The notes under the pieces: generated by a model
What the model saw: the letters and a program-made list of their open reading frames with translations, nothing else
What the model was told of the DNA's origin: nothing
Database searches by the model: none
Translations under genes and position numbers: made by a program
Part shown: positions 21,441-35,340 of the stretch, piece after piece
Position numbering within the stretch: position 1 is the stretch's first letter
Layout of the letters: each line of letters begins with the position of its first letter
Origin: Homalodisca vitripennis
Taxonomy: Eukaryota > Arthropoda > Insecta > Hemiptera > Cicadellidae
Direction of reading: 5' to 3'
NCBI RefSeq assembly: GCF_021130785.1
Contig: NC_060214.1
Span: 104,772,001 to 104,836,000 of the forward strand
Length of the DNA stretch: 64,000 nt

Positions 21441-22510
21441 TAGTATAGATGTGTTACTTATTTATTTTTAAAGTGTTAACTGAATTTGGTTTCCTGCTTA
21501 TTTTAGTTTTAATGTATTTATTTAGATAGTAAGATGTGTCGGGAATTAATTTTAATAGCTTTATGGTATTTTAAATATAACTAGGTACTTTTACTTGATA
21601 TATATTAGTTATTATTTTTGGATTATTACTTAAATTCAATTCAAAATTAGTGGTCTGCTATTAGCACAACAGGTTTTAATCCGGCTTTTTATTAGTTAAA
21701 AAAGGAATGTAAAATATTAATGATGGTTTGAGTATAGCTGAATAGATTATCCAGTATGTTTTAAAAATAATTTTGGGCGTAGCCAGTCATTTATACTGAA
21801 ACATTCATGCGTCTTGCTATTGGTAATACATTAACCTGTTCGAATAGTTATTTATTTACCACAACTGGATGTCAAAGTTGTCGTTCTTCGAAATGGACCC
21901 CTACAGGCATAAAAGTTTGATTACAAACACGAATAATCAATATGACAATATCAATATTTGTTTTTCTTATTCATTGATTTATACTAGTTTCACAAGTTAA
22001 GGAGCAGAGTGCCAATTTGTTGTATAGCCACGCAAAACTGGTTTTTCTTGGAATTGATTGAGCAATCCTTCCTAAGAAAGAAATTTATCATCAGCTGCTA
22101 GTTTCGGTTTAGGTTGACATGAGAGAGTTTCAAAAGAGTTAAACATAAAAAAGGATAATTTATTTCAGATCATACGTTTTAGCTTGATCCACTTAAAACC
22201 AATCGTCAGAGACACAAATGTTGAATCAGAGCCAGCAAACTCTACACACACCAATAAGGTGGCGAATTAACCATATATCTATAAATTGGTGGCTTTAAAT
22301 CTCTTTTTCTAGTGGTCTGACGGTGATATAATTATTGCTTATGTGTCTTATGGTCGGGGTTTAAGCGAATCTAGCTAGGTAATGTCATCAGAGCAAAACT
22401 ATTGTTTTATATTTTTAACTCTTTCTCTAACCTCAGAAAATCAGATTGTCTCCTTATATAGGCAAATTAGCTCTAGGCTCCGACACTATAACTTTCTTAA
22501 CTAAATATAC

Positions 22511-22514
<4 letters not shown>
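21441..22514. other. AT-rich DNA, nothing recognised
   Basis: No feature could be supported. Confidence 0.45.

Positions 22515-22591
<77 letters not shown>
22515..22591 (+). repeat. (GA)n microsatellite
   Basis: Uninterrupted GA for about 77 bp. Confidence 0.95.
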
Positions 22592-22594
<3 letters not shown>

Positions 22595-23068
22595 ACAAAA
22601 CAACCTTACGTGGTTTTTCTATCAAAAATGTTCAGCTTTTAGCTTTAAATGTGTGGACAGAAACAGAAATACGGCTTGGTGAGCGGAAGTAGTATAATGG
22701 AACTGAGGAATAGACCGGAAACGGGAATGGTGACAGAAGATCACAAACTGGAAGATTCTGAAACTTCGAGATACAGAGATATTCCGAACTCTTTCTCTTC
22801 GACATTTTGTTACTTCGAGTAGAAAATTACTTTTCACAGTAATTGAGCAAGACTTAGGTGGCTGAGTGTTTATCTTTCACCATTTTTTAAATTTAATTCA
22901 CAACGCACTTTCATTCTAATCGGATAGATCATGTGTTTTAAAAGAAACATCAATTCCAATTGTACGTGCACAATTTATTGATTATGCATAATGACAAATA
23001 CAACCTTTAACGGTGATTGCTTTAAAACCAGACTTTATTTATCAGTGTATTTGATATATATATAAATA

Positions 23069-23071
<3 letters not shown>
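22592..23071. other. Spacer between two microsatellites
   Basis: No gene recognised. A 71-codon minus-strand frame (22622-22837) has no motif. Confidence 0.45.
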
Positions 23072-23136
<65 letters not shown>

Positions 23137-23160
23137 CAGAGAGAGAGAGAGCGAGAGAGA
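23072..23160 (+). repeat. (GT)n followed by (GA)n compound microsatellite
   Basis: GT runs from 23072 to 23136; a GA-rich tract with one GC interruption follows to 23160. Confidence 0.95.
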
Positions 23161-24094
23161 CGAACGCACACACTCACACAACAGAAATAGTTAACAACAA
23201 TATTTCCAAACGAAGTTAACCCTTTAAAAGGTACTTTTTAAAGTTTAAATGCAGAATATGGAAAAGAATTCGGTATTGAAATTTAATTTTTATGTTTTTG
23301 TGTGAACAGATGTTTTTATACGAGACTACCACACTACCGTACTCTGCCATGATAAAGGTTACGAGATCAATAAAAATGAGACTGGCAATTTGAAAGCAGT
23401 TAGTCTACTACTTTACACCTTTAATAATTTGTATATCAAGTGAAATGGGTAAACCTCTCAGACAATATCTTAATGCATAAAAGGGATATATTTAAATAAT
23501 TAAAGATAAGGGTTTCATAAATACCTTCCATGCAAACTTTATTAATCTTACATTCCTATTTACATAAGTAGGTCGTTTGTGACGTCACAGGGGTTGAGTA
23601 CGCACAGGCCACGAGGAGTAAGGGTCACAAACCCAATCTGTACATGACCTCAGTTGTCGTGTTACTAACTGGAAGTCTCCTTCGAAATAGGGTCATATAT
23701 TAATACCTCAATGATGAGGAAAATTGAGCTTTCTCTATAATACGTATTAGCTGACAACATCTTACTTAATGTGTTGTTGGGAAACATAAATAATAATAAT
23801 AATATTATATTAATACTGATGTGCACGCTTATAATACTCACTAATACTCTTTATTGTGAATCCTTCTGAAAATTAAGGCTAATACTAGAATTTTGAGTTT
23901 CAGGTTTGATATATATGTTTTGTTAATTAAAATACCCGTATTATTATGAAATCATGAAAAATGAAAAATGTGTAACAGCAAATGCCAAAATTACTAACAC
24001 GTGTAAAGTTGCATTCATTAGTTATGTACAGTATGATTTTTCTTTCTGTATATATCTCTCACGTGTGTACATATTACCAGTTTTAAAAACACTA

Positions 24095-24098
<4 letters not shown>
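23161..24098. other. AT-rich DNA, nothing recognised
   Basis: 23570-23640 is slightly GC-richer, but no gene or repeat class is apparent. Confidence 0.45.

Positions 24099-24148
<50 letters not shown>
24099..24148 (+). repeat. (TA)n microsatellite
   Basis: About 50 bp of pure TA. Confidence 0.95.
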
Positions 24149-24151
<3 letters not shown>

Positions 24152-27100
24152 TATCTTTTACGGAAGTAAGAAATAATTTATAACTGAATAGTTTTTTTTT
24201 TCTAAAAGCAGGAGTAATCTTTTAGTGCTTTAAATATTACGTGTCAATATCTGTATTATGTATTTTTAATATTTATATTTTATAATAAAAATGTATAGGA
24301 ATATGAAGCCGATTTCACCATGTATTAAGTAAGATAAACTTTACAAAAGGTATCTTGTTTCCTTGCATAAGAGTGGAAGATTAAACTTAATTAATACATA
24401 TATGAATGTATTTGATAAAATCTATTACAAATCCAAGCAATAAAACTAAATGCAGTTATTTAAGTTGACTCTATAAACTATACTAATTGAAACAAAGAGG
24501 GCGATTACAACATTGCATTGATTTAAATTGTTCATATAATATATTGATTAACTAAAGTATTAAATCGCACATAGGTATCAGTGGGGATGCCTGGAAAACT
24601 ATTTTTTAGTTAAATATGAGAGATGCATTTGAGTATGAAACATTCGAACTGAGTGTATAGCCCTTATTAAATCCGGAATAAAAGTATCATCTTTCTTCAA
24701 AGACCTCTAATAATTGAAATCATGCCTGCGCTTGCATCAAGTTGTCTAATTATAAATATAGGTCGATAAATGTGATGTTTTCATTAAAAAATAATTTTTC
24801 TAGAAATATTAAACTTAAATAAAACGAAACATTGAACATACGAAGCAACAAATATTTAAAAATATTAAATGAGTTTTAAGAAATTTAAATGGATTTAATC
24901 ATATGTAACGAAATGAGCACGTGACTTAATACCAGGGTGATCATCTAGTGGCCGGCAATAAGTTACAAATCATTTATAAATAGCATAAGAATATATCGTT
25001 CAAATAGAAAAAAATTTCAGTATAAAAATAATTAAATATTATTACTACACTTTTGACTCAGTTGAATACTGCCTTTTGTAAACTAGCAGTCAAGAATTCA
25101 CTAACGCGGATTTTGAGTCAGTCACGGGTGCGTTCTAGATCGACAGAAAATGTAATTTAGTAAAGAAACTGAGGGCAGAAACAATTTAATGGATCGTACT
25201 GATTAACTATTGACCGAGTCGAACTCCAGTTTGTACTGACTCGAGAGATCAATATCCAAGGAGCAGTATCCTTGTATCTATTGTCACTATCATCCTCTGT
25301 AGCCCCTCACCTACACGGGCCCGGGTCTGTCCCACATCGAATTAGCAATTCTAATCGTAAGCTACTAAAGCTAGGTTACTGTTGAGATACGGCCCGTTAG
25401 TCTCATACATACACACGACCAATCATCTGTAGTGGCTGAGGGGTCTGCTCTGCACCTCACTGGAATTGTTATAGTAATTAATTTTGGCAGTCTACGAACA
25501 TGTATCCGCATTTTTATATTATACCGCTTGTCTAAAAATTCCCTCACCTCGTCTTTTAATTTTGTCGTTAATAGAGATGGCGTGATTTATTTGGGATGTT
25601 TATATGGTAAGGAGATTTCGATGTATGAAAATATTTGAACCTGCCCCCTTCTTCTTCTAAATTTGGTATTTTGGGGGTTAATCAACAATTTTAAATAGGA
25701 ACCCCTCGTAAGCGATACCTCATTTTAAAGGTATTATAAAAAGAATAAAAATGGCAAAAGCTAGAAATCCGTAATATTACTTTATCAATTATATATTATT
25801 ATTGTATTACATAATTATTATATGTATTATACTGATTACTAGTTAGTGAGACACATTCAGTCCAGTTGTTGTGTCTCCTGGTAACCAATAACAGCTACCA
25901 TGACAAAACTAGTCTTTGGTATTCCCAGAATACCCTACTATAATAAATAACTCTAATAAATGCTATGTTATTCTTGTTTGTTTATGTTTGTTAATTCTTT
26001 AATATCTTATTTTATGATTCGGTGTCATAATTTATCAAAATAACTAGAGAATGAATATTTTTTCTCCCCTTTACAATAACTTTAAAGGTAATTTACATTT
26101 TAGTGGTTTTATAAATTAATTGGCCACCAAATGTTATAGAGTAACATTAGAGACCTCTAGTTTGTGCCATTCTTTTTCTTTTTATAATACTTTTAAAAAA
26201 GGGTGCGGCTTGCTAGGGATTTCTTTTTAAGAATTTTTGCTTTTTATACATCTAAAAGTTCCGCATTTGACCATATAAACATTTATAAAAGTAAATAATA
26301 GGTGATGCTATAAAGGCACCTGGGATACAACAAAACAAAATTGAAAAGCCTAAAATGTACCTCCTAAAAGTGTTAAAATGGTTTGATATTTTAATTAGTT
26401 TTGAAGGACAATTTATAATTAAAGCTTTAATTATAAGATGAGCTTTTTCAGTGATTTTATTTAATGCTTAGACATTTATTAATTGAAATGGTTTTATTTA
26501 GTGGTAAATTTAATTTATACTCTCAAGAATTCAAAATGTTTCCAATACGGTGGCAACCAAAATTAGTACTAATGAATTTTACTTTATTCGCTAAACGTTA
26601 CATAAGCTCTCGTTCTCTTTATTACCATTCTCATAGTATATCATCAATCCCTGAAAACTAATTAATATTTTTATGTTGTTTTGCATAACAATAGTTTTTA
26701 CTGATTGGAAAAAATCTTTCAATTTTTTAATTGACGAGTACATTTTTAAACTCAAACATACTCACGATTTTAGTCATTTATTAATACTAATTATATATTT
26801 CTTACATGCTTAATTTGTTAAAATTATATATTATGGTAATAGAGATGACTAAAAACGGCACCTGTTGTTATTTACATAAGAATATAAAAGAATCTCAATT
26901 TTAACACAATAATTGTGTAATAAATATTAAGTATAAAAGTAGTTATATTAAGGTAAAAATCAATATAATATCAAACAAAAAATATTTAAGAATCCCAAAT
27001 ATTTTTATTAATGTTTCATACACATTTCAAAGCTCAGTCTATAGAGACATATCCTAATGGAACTCACAGCCATTGTATTCAGGCGTGGAATATAATTAAC

Positions 27101-28329
27101 GTCAATAACACTTAGTGTGATGACACTATATCTCCTGATATAGAAAGACGTTCATAATTTCTATTTATTCTTTATTAAAGTGTAACACGATACCGTAAAT
27201 ATACGATACGTCAGACGTCATGGCGCGTCTTGCAATTTTAGACTGCTTTATTTCACTGAGTGCAGCTGCACAGTAAATGTATAACTATACATGTATTATA
27301 GTTATTGTACAGTAGTTGAACACTTTGACGGTGAGCACTGTAGTGTAAGACTACGTTCACTCAATATAGAGCCTCATTTAAGGTAACTTACATAATATAC
27401 AAAATCACATTTACCTTTGAGAAGTCTTCTTTTAGTCACATATTCCACTTAAATGTGAACCTCTGATTAAAAACAAGGTTTAATTCCACTAATTTTAGCT
27501 TAAATATATTTACAATCTCTGTTTTAAATCTATTAAATATGATCTTTAACCAGAATGTAAATCTCTATTTCCTAAATCCTCGATGGATGCTCAAGTAACA
27601 TTTAGAGGGTAAATTAGCTGAGATGGGCATTTTCATAATTTTAGGCAGAGATCTTCAACCAAATTTTGGAATAGAATTAGTTTTATTGATATCTACGAGT
27701 GCATTAAAACCTAAGATACAATAATCCATAGAAATGTTGATTATTCAATGGACCCGTGACCAGAGATGCTAAGGGACACCGCAAGCAGCTTAGAGTAAAT
27801 ACGGAGTCACAAGGGTATCAGCCCGACGTGTTTACTAATTGATTAACAAGGGACTCGATATTCTCCCACAAAGCATTAAGCGAAGAAACCCCCTATGTCC
27901 CGCACAATAAAATAGATTTTTATGTATTTTCCAATAATCTAAATTACGCCTGTTACTGATATAACCCTAAAACTACGTTAAAGAAACACATTTGTATTAT
28001 AAATCACCTAGCTCAATTTTCACACTGATGGTGGAGATTTTTGATGAGAATGAAAATCATATTCTAATATCTGGACCTTTAATTATGTAACACCCATTTT
28101 ATGATTTTAGCACGTGGGTACTTTCGGTAACAAGAAATTCACCAGTGCTGACAACAGTACGATGGCGCAGAAAACAGAATCGTCCCATTCAGTGAAATAG
28201 TTTATAGTACTCATCCTATAGCTCCGAATAATTACAAGATTACATTAATATTAGGGAGGATATCGATATCCACTATAACCAACCCTTTTAATTTAACTAC
28301 AGCTACACGTAGGGTAAAGCCGACTAATA
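24149..28329. other. AT-rich stretch with a GC-richer island at 25080-25460
   Basis: The island contains GAGTCGAACTCC, weakly B-box-like on the minus strand, and a GGGCCCGGG string, but no matching A box or coding frame. The remainder shows no recognisable element. Confidence 0.45.
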
Positions 28330-29794
28330 AAAATTAATGTGCTCAAACCATTTGTTGAAGCCACTTGAACACCTAATTAATATCTCTTTTCTCTCTGGAA
28401 CTTTTCCCTCCTCTCTCAAAACGGCCAAAGTCACCCCAGTATTCAAAAAAGGTGACCCATATTCCGTACAAAATTACCGCCCGATTTCGATCTTGCCGTC
28501 TTTCAGCAAAGTTTTTGAAAAGGTCTTCTTAATTCGGATCGTGAATTTTTTGGAGAGTCACAAACTGCTATCAATAAATCAGTTCGGATTCCGAAGTAGA
28601 AAGTTAACATTAGACGCAGCCGTGCGTCTAGTTGACTTGATAGTAGATGGACTTGAAGGTCAAAGAGACACACTTAGTGTGTTTCTAGACTTATCGAAAG
28701 CTTTTGACTGCGTTGATCATTACACCTTGACTAACAAATTGGAATATTACGGGATACGGGGTGTGCCTCTCGATTGGCTCAAATCGTATCTTAGTGATAG
28801 AGAACAATTCGTCAAAATTTCAAACGTGCAGTCGGGGGAGGAGTGCCTGAGTTGTGGAGTCCCTCAAAATTCCATACTCGGTCCGCTTCTCTTCTTATTG
28901 TATGTCAACGACGCTGGCTTATCGCTTAATAAAGGGTAAATTGTCCATTACGCAGATGACACGACTCTCTGTTTCAGCTCAAAATCAATCCCAGAACTGG
29001 AAATTGTGACATTTACAGAGCTCAATAATACAATCCAGCACTTCAACGAGCTCAATCTCAAAACAAACCCATCAAAGTCAACTTTCATCAAATTTTGTTT
29101 GCGAAATACAGACTCAAATTGGAATCCAACAGTCATGTTGGATGAAACTGAAGTCGAACACGTCCTCTCGACTAAATTCCTTGGGATGTACCTAGATAGA
29201 GGGCTGATATGGAATTCTCATGTCGACAGTGTCTGTTCAAAGCTGTCTTCAGGCATTTATGTTCTGAGGCAGCTCTCCAAATACTGCCTAATTCAGGTAC
29301 TGATGACTGCATATTATGGAATAATTTACCCACATCTCTCGTACGGAGTTATCTTGTGGGGAGGTTGTTCAAACACACATTTTCAAAGAATTTTCACCCT
29401 GCAGAAAAAAGCAGTTATAATAAATGCAAAACTTCAACAGAGAGAGTCGTGCAGACCAGTATTCAAAAATCTCAAACTGTTGACGCTTCCCTCCCTCTAT
29501 ATATTCTGGAAACATCTCTTTTTTTCGAATCGAAATGCGAGGTCATAAGAGGTAGTGACGTACACTCTTATGGCACTAGAGGCAGGAATAACTACCGTAC
29601 TGGAAGACACAGGACGGTGGCTTTATGAACGATTGCCTTCGCAGGCAGGAGTTCAGTTCGTCAACAAATTACCAAATTCGATCAAAAATGCCACAATGCC
29701 TAAGGCATTTAAAACTCGTCTGAAAACCGCTCTGATCTCTAAAGCTTTTTATAGTACAGACGAGTTTATGGCAAACGATTGGGGGACCACCTAA
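28330..29794 (+). pseudogene. CR1/L2-like reverse transcriptase, one stop and two frameshifts
   Basis: Frame 2 gives RT motifs in order: TPVFKKGD and NYRPISILPSFSKVFEK, INQFGFR, motif A VFLDLSKAFDCVDH (both aspartates kept), GVPQNSILGPLLFLLYVND (the usual Gly of PQGS is Asn), then a TAA at 28937. The same frame continues as HYADDTTL (motif C intact) and on through the thumb region to about 29540. The C-terminal tail switches to frame 1 (IRGSDVHSYGTRGRNNYR) and back to frame 2 near 29620 (ERLPSQAGVQFVNKLP), ending at 29794. One stop and two frameshifts in an otherwise well-kept protein suggest a fairly young dead copy. Endonuclease and ORF1 are missing through 5' truncation. Confidence 0.88.
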
Positions 29795-29994
29795 TTGGTT
29801 AGCCATGTGATTAGAGTGGGAAAATTATGACAAAAATTATGAAATGAATGAGAATTTGGGTGAATGAAAAACTGTAAGTCTGAATGAGAGCCACTGTAGT
29901 GATGAATGCAAAATTTTAGCTTTAAAATGTTATGACGATTGTTTTTATGCAATAAAACATTCAATTTAAAAAAACATTGAATTGAATTGAATGT
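28330..29994 (+). mobile_element. 5'-truncated CR1/L2-like non-LTR retrotransposon
   Basis: The element starts inside the RT domain and runs through the ORF2 C-terminus (to 29794), about 180 bp of 3' UTR, and a 3' end made of ATTGA repeats (29976-29992) instead of poly(A). Short tandem repeats at the 3' end are characteristic of the CR1/L2 group, and the RT motifs agree with a Jockey/CR1/L2-type enzyme. The 3' end also forms an inverted repeat, ACATTCAAT (29957-29965) with ATTGAATGT (29986-29994). No target-site duplication is evident. Confidence 0.8.
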
Positions 29995-31959
29995 AGCTAT
30001 CTCTACAACTATGATGGTGATTTTTCTGAGCAGCTGTGATGTGAGCACTACACTTATTAGAATTCTGCGGCAAGTAGACTTTTCTGACTTTTAGGTTGAG
30101 TCTTGTAAAGTGATGTAGCCCTAAAAGTATTGTAAAGGTAAAATTATTTGTACTATGTTACCGACCTAATATCTGAATTCATAGGGTAACAAAGTTTTTT
30201 CACTGCCTGGGTTTAGTTAAATATTCCTTTATGTGTAATTGCACATCTGTCTGAAGAACATCGCATTAGAATTAACTGAACTATATACTGGAATTTCTGC
30301 ATGCCACGTCACCAAAGCCTTTTACGATACACGTGGTGTGTCTTCCTCCTGAATTATATGTAACATATCGAAATTAAACCAAGTATAAACACAGTATTTA
30401 CTCTTATTAGATGAGTAAACAAGGCAGGAATGCGCCTGACCATATGTCTCGTAACAGGCTTTGATAACGATAAGGTTGCGTGCAACATTTTCAGACGATA
30501 GCTCATTTCATATTCGAGACGTCTTGTGGACATAGAGAAATACGGCATTATTATTCTCAATGTTATTATACGCTGAAATGCGAATTGACTATTAACAATA
30601 ACACATGACATTGAAAACAGTCTAAGTGTAATAGACGTATCAAATGTTATGCTCCGTTATTTATTTATGTACTTGTTTTGTTTTGTACTGTGATCGTAAA
30701 TTTTAAACTATGACAATTCTACGTGGACAGTCCTTGATTTATTGACGCCAGGAAAGGATTTTAAATAAGACAATACTAGTGTTACAATTACTGTTTAAAT
30801 TGTATGACCAAGGTATATGTTAATCTTAATAAAATGACAGACTTGAATAAGGTATAGGGTGGAAAGCTTTAATCGAGAACACATTATACAACTAAATTAA
30901 GGGTGATTTGTACTTTTATATTGTTTCTTTGAAAATTAACTTATAAATATTACTATTAAGTTGGAGAGGCTGACACTTAAAAAAAGAAGTAAGTGTCGCA
31001 TAACCCTACCATTATTCGATAAAGTTCAAAGCACAATTGCGGTAATCAAGTTTAGTTTCTTGTTTTTTAGAGTTTAAATCGTTTGTTTGCACATCGAAAT
31101 ATAGTTGCGTTTATCTGCAACATAAAAAATGACCACTGTTAACATTTTAACATTGAAGTTCAGAAATGGATTGCTATTAATAGGTTCAAAAGAACATTTT
31201 TGAATTAAAATCATGTAATTTGCAAATTTTTAGTGATATTCTTTTCTATTCTCCTTATACAATATATTTGCAGCAATAGTATTGCTAGAATTATCTAAAG
31301 TATTAATATAATTTCATATAATTTAAAATTATTGTGCGTTTAATAGAATTTAATAGTTACTAATATGAATGATACTAGTGAAAGTTGAAAATTATGTACT
31401 TGATATGGACAGCTGAATACTCATGAGTAGTGCCAATCTATTTACTTAACTACTTGAATTTCTCTATGTAAATGTTGGAAAAAACGAAATATAAATATGA
31501 AGTACAAATGTGTACTATGAATTCTTGCCTGTGCATAAATGAAGGTTTAGGCTAAATAATCTACACATTTAATCCTTCTTGATATACCTTAAGGATAATA
31601 GATTTCAATTTATTTATTTCTTTAATTCATAAATAATTTTAGTTTCAGTCGTGAATAGCAGTTTGAATTATGCCATTTGCAAGGCACACGGGGTTTGATT
31701 AAACACGGGATCATATTATTGTTATTGATGTAATAGGTGTGGGGGCGGCTGCTAAGGTCAGTCACGGTGACACGTGTACCTCCGGGACACTGCTTAACCT
31801 CGAAGAGAATATCATTATTATATGAGTAATTGTCATGAATATATATTATGTTTATTGTGTATATATAATAGGAATGATATAATGTACGTTTAAATAAATA
31901 CATTGCGGATAAGAGAAAGCAGTATTATTAAAACATATAACAATAATTAAACTTTACCA
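29995..31959. other. AT-rich DNA without a supported gene
   Basis: 30300-30500 has weak dispersed-repeat motifs: TCTCGTAACAGGCTT, like TCGCGTAACAGGCTTCG at 48890, and CACGTGGTGTG. The rest shows nothing. Confidence 0.45.
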
Positions 31960-31962
31960 CAG

Positions 31963-32022
31963 CGTAGGGGTGTCCGCTAGTCTCCAACTGAGAGGTCACA
32001 AGTTCGACTCCAGGATAGGTCG
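31963..32022 (+). pseudogene. Degraded tRNA-like sequence (possible SINE head)
   Basis: CAGCGTAGGGGTGTCCGCTAG is followed by CTCCAACTGAGAGGTCACAA and a B-box-like GTTCGACTCC at the expected distance. The stems are imperfect and the acceptor stem is not convincing. The order A-like region, arm, B box suggests a tRNA-derived element. Confidence 0.4.
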
Positions 32023-32035
32023 ATAAAATATACAA

Positions 32036-33147
32036 ATAGGTATATCGTTTTCTTTAAACACATAGAGTTATTACATAGTAATTTTAAAAACTGCCATTGG
32101 CATATACACTTTCTCCTCCCAACATGAAGTGGCCTAGTGAACAATTAAAATTTGGACTATTATTAAATGGCTTACATTTCAAAGGCACAGTTAAAAAATC
32201 TCATCAACAAAACAATAATCACTGAAAATTCTTCCGTGAATAATAATGAAACTGAAAAAGAATTATTAAACACGATCCATCATATCTTAAACCACAACGA
32301 TACGTCTCTTTCCGTGTAAACGAGTATCCTAAGAGAATTTCGTCGTAAGTAAAATTTAGAGACAATCTTGCGTGATGGTGTCATTAAATTTTAGTAAAAT
32401 TCTAAATCTTGAGTAAAAACATACAGTTTTTTAAGATATTCAAAGTTGAATAGATTCAATGACAGACGTTTTGAAGATATGAAACATAATATCATAATAT
32501 TTTTTGCAGTGACTTAGTAATTTGAGCCGAATTTGTTATGATTCATTTTATTAGTTTGTAAGATATTAACTTTTTAATAAAAAAAAACACATATAGACAA
32601 AGAGGTCTATATTGAATGTTTACTGAGTAAAGATTTTGTTGTTGTAGACTTTGTAACTTTGTAGGTGGAAAAATAAGACTAAATAATGTTCATGTAGTGA
32701 TAGCTGTTTATTTTCATTTGAACAATAATGTGATATACCGTTGTCCAGAGAGTTGCGGGACACCCTTTAGATTGTGTTTTCCTTTCATATTAGTGTAACA
32801 ATATTATTGATATTTACTTTTTAGTCATGACCTTTGGATTGTCTCTTTGATGCAAGAGTTAAACAGAAACAGGGAGTCTTTTATTTTAAAATAAAGCAAG
32901 TCACTTGATTTGTCGTTGTGACTGTTGAGATTCTGCATCTACATACTGTAGAGTAAACTTTTGTAATATGTATCTCCTAAATATGTATAAGTACAGTTTG
33001 TATATCAGTGAAAGTTATATTTTTTCATTTTCAATATGGAATGTTTATACATTCAACCTTATAGAACATTCACAAAAATAACTCCTCACATTCTTTATTA
33101 ACCATAAAAGGTGTTAGACCACTTCTCAACTAACAAGCTTCGTTGAA

Positions 33148-33151
<4 letters not shown>
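32036..33151. other. AT-rich DNA, nothing recognised
   Basis: No element could be supported here. Confidence 0.45.

Positions 33152-33205
<54 letters not shown>
33152..33205 (+). repeat. (TA)n microsatellite
   Basis: About 54 bp of pure TA. Confidence 0.95.
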
Positions 33206-33210
<5 letters not shown>

Positions 33211-33289
33211 ATCTATACCTCTACTGTGGACAGACTCTTAAGAATGACATAAAAAAATGTCAGGCTATAATGCGTGATGGCATTTAATG

Positions 33290-33455
33290 GCATGTAATTA
33301 TTATCCAACTCGGTATTTTCTATATGAAAATGACTGTTCATCCTAATTTTAAGTCAACAGGTCTTTTTATTCTCGAGATATCGCGAGAATAGACAGACAG
33401 ATACTTTCAACCTCTCGAGTTATAAGCTTCGCACACGCACAGCCAATAAAGTCGT
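33290..33455 (-). repeat. Decayed short interspersed repeat
   Basis: Contains ATTCTCG-AGATATCG-CGAGAAT (a 7-bp hairpin, 33369-33390), AGACAGACAGATAC and CTTCGCACACGCACAGCCAA. The last is similar to the family end CGCTAACGCTCAGCCAA. Probably a diverged member of the GGCTGAGCG family. Confidence 0.4.
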
Positions 33456-34964
33456 TTGAGGTCCATTTTAGGAGGATTTCTTTTACTTCGTGGGAATATT
33501 CACAGACTTTTTGAAACCATAAAGTATCACGTGGTGGTTTAATATTATAATTGTTATTTATTGTTTATGATAGGCAAACAAATAAATTATAGTGCAGGAA
33601 ATTATGTGATATTTATTTGTTTAAATAATACTAACTTTTCTCTATATTAATTTTAAATTTATGTTTTGTTTATAATATACTACACTATTTAGAGAATATT
33701 TTACTCAATATATATATACATATTGCCATTATTCCGTCTTTTACAGATAACATATAAAAAGGCGAGCAGCACATAGAGCTGGCAATAAACAAATAGGGCT
33801 TACTATCCTCCACGATAATTTTCACTTTACCGTCTGGTGCCTACTTTATGTAATAAGACCTAAGGTGCAATGTAGCTCAACTGTGTTTTGGAAATGTATT
33901 TATACACTACAATAGTGTCCAATTAATCTTCAGATTATAATTTTGTTATATATAAAATACATAGTGCCAATTAAGCTTGGGACGGCTTAATATGTTTTAC
34001 CCATTGCAAACAGAGCTACAGGACAACATGTTGTTAGTACACATGGGAAACAATCTTAATACGTATTCAGTCGACCACTACGCTCTCAGGTTGGAGATCC
34101 CCAAGGAACCAGAGGTAAAATTCTTTTATTAAAATCCAATGGCACAAATCTGACCTTAAAAGGTTCCAAAATGGTTTTTTGAATAACTTAAAGGTTTTTT
34201 GTAGGTAGAACAGAATTTATGTTAATTTATCCATGCTTAAGGCATTGAAATTCAATTAACGCTAACATAAGGCCTAATTACTGTCGCACTCCTGATCACA
34301 AACAATTCATGCACACAATATAACATCTGATTATTACAGGGTAAATTTAAAACGTTTTCTTCTTAATTTTTTCGTCTCACTTTCATGTTAAATTGTAGAA
34401 ATAAAAATGGTGATTATAAATTGTTCTGCATAAAATTACGAATGGATCGATATTAATGAACATCCCACGAAAAGTATTCTTTGTAAGTACAACATATTTT
34501 TTTACTGACAGTAGTGACTTGGATTTCTACCTGGAGAAGATATTTGTAATCGCTGTTCTAGGCGATCTTGTATGATAACATTAAGGAGCCAACGTTTTAA
34601 ATTTATCCTGTATAATCAATTGTTCCTTTTGCATGCATACACGTTATGAGATCAAGTGTGAGGAATTAAAGAAATTTTATTTATTGCGAACATGACATAA
34701 ATTCCAACATCTAAATCATTAATAAATTGGGAGGATAATATTTTCACAAAGCTAGTTAAAAACTTTTCATATAGAGTATAATGATTGATTATTTATTGAA
34801 GATGCATTTGTCTTACTAAGATCACGATGGTGAGATCATCTTCTCGGCACACACGATCACATGCTGAAGAGGAACAAGTTGACTACTAGAAATACATGGC
34901 TTTATAAGTCAGATATATTACCTACCCAATCAAAGTGTGAGGTTTTGGTGCATAAACTTTTGTA
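33456..34964. other. AT-rich DNA, nothing recognised
   Basis: No gene or repeat could be named. Confidence 0.45.
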
Positions 34965-35340
34965 TACTATAGCTAGAGTAATTTCGATATTTAAGTTCTT
35001 ATAATACACAAAGAATAGTAACAATGAGTAACACCATAACTACAAATATAGCAGTGTGATAAGTAACGTATTAACTGCAGCTAGAGTAGTGTAAGCATTA
35101 TAGGATTTCGGACATATGTAACAAAATGTATAAAACAACGTTAGAACAGATTTGTAACATCATATACTCTAGCTAGAGTAGCGTCTGTGTTTAACATTTT
35201 ATCATATAGCTAAAGTAGCGTCTATGATAAATTTTTATAACACAACTAGAGTATCATCTATAATTAAATTTTATCTTACAGATAGGGCAGAGTATATTTT
35301 TAACATTTAATCCCACAACTGGAGTATATGTTTAAGCCTA
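34965..35340 (+). repeat. Decayed minisatellite, 36-37-bp period
   Basis: The core AGCTAGAGTAGCGTCT recurs in diverging form near 34971, 35079, 35171, 35208, 35244, 35281 and 35317. The last five are spaced 36 or 37 bp. The intervals 34971-35079 and 35079-35171 fit missing or decayed units. Between cores the sequence is an AT-rich TTTAACATTTTAT-like tract. Confidence 0.75.

Noticed and set aside
25200..25260. tRNA-like B box on the minus strand (GGAGTTCGACTC)
   Set aside because: No A box at the expected spacing.
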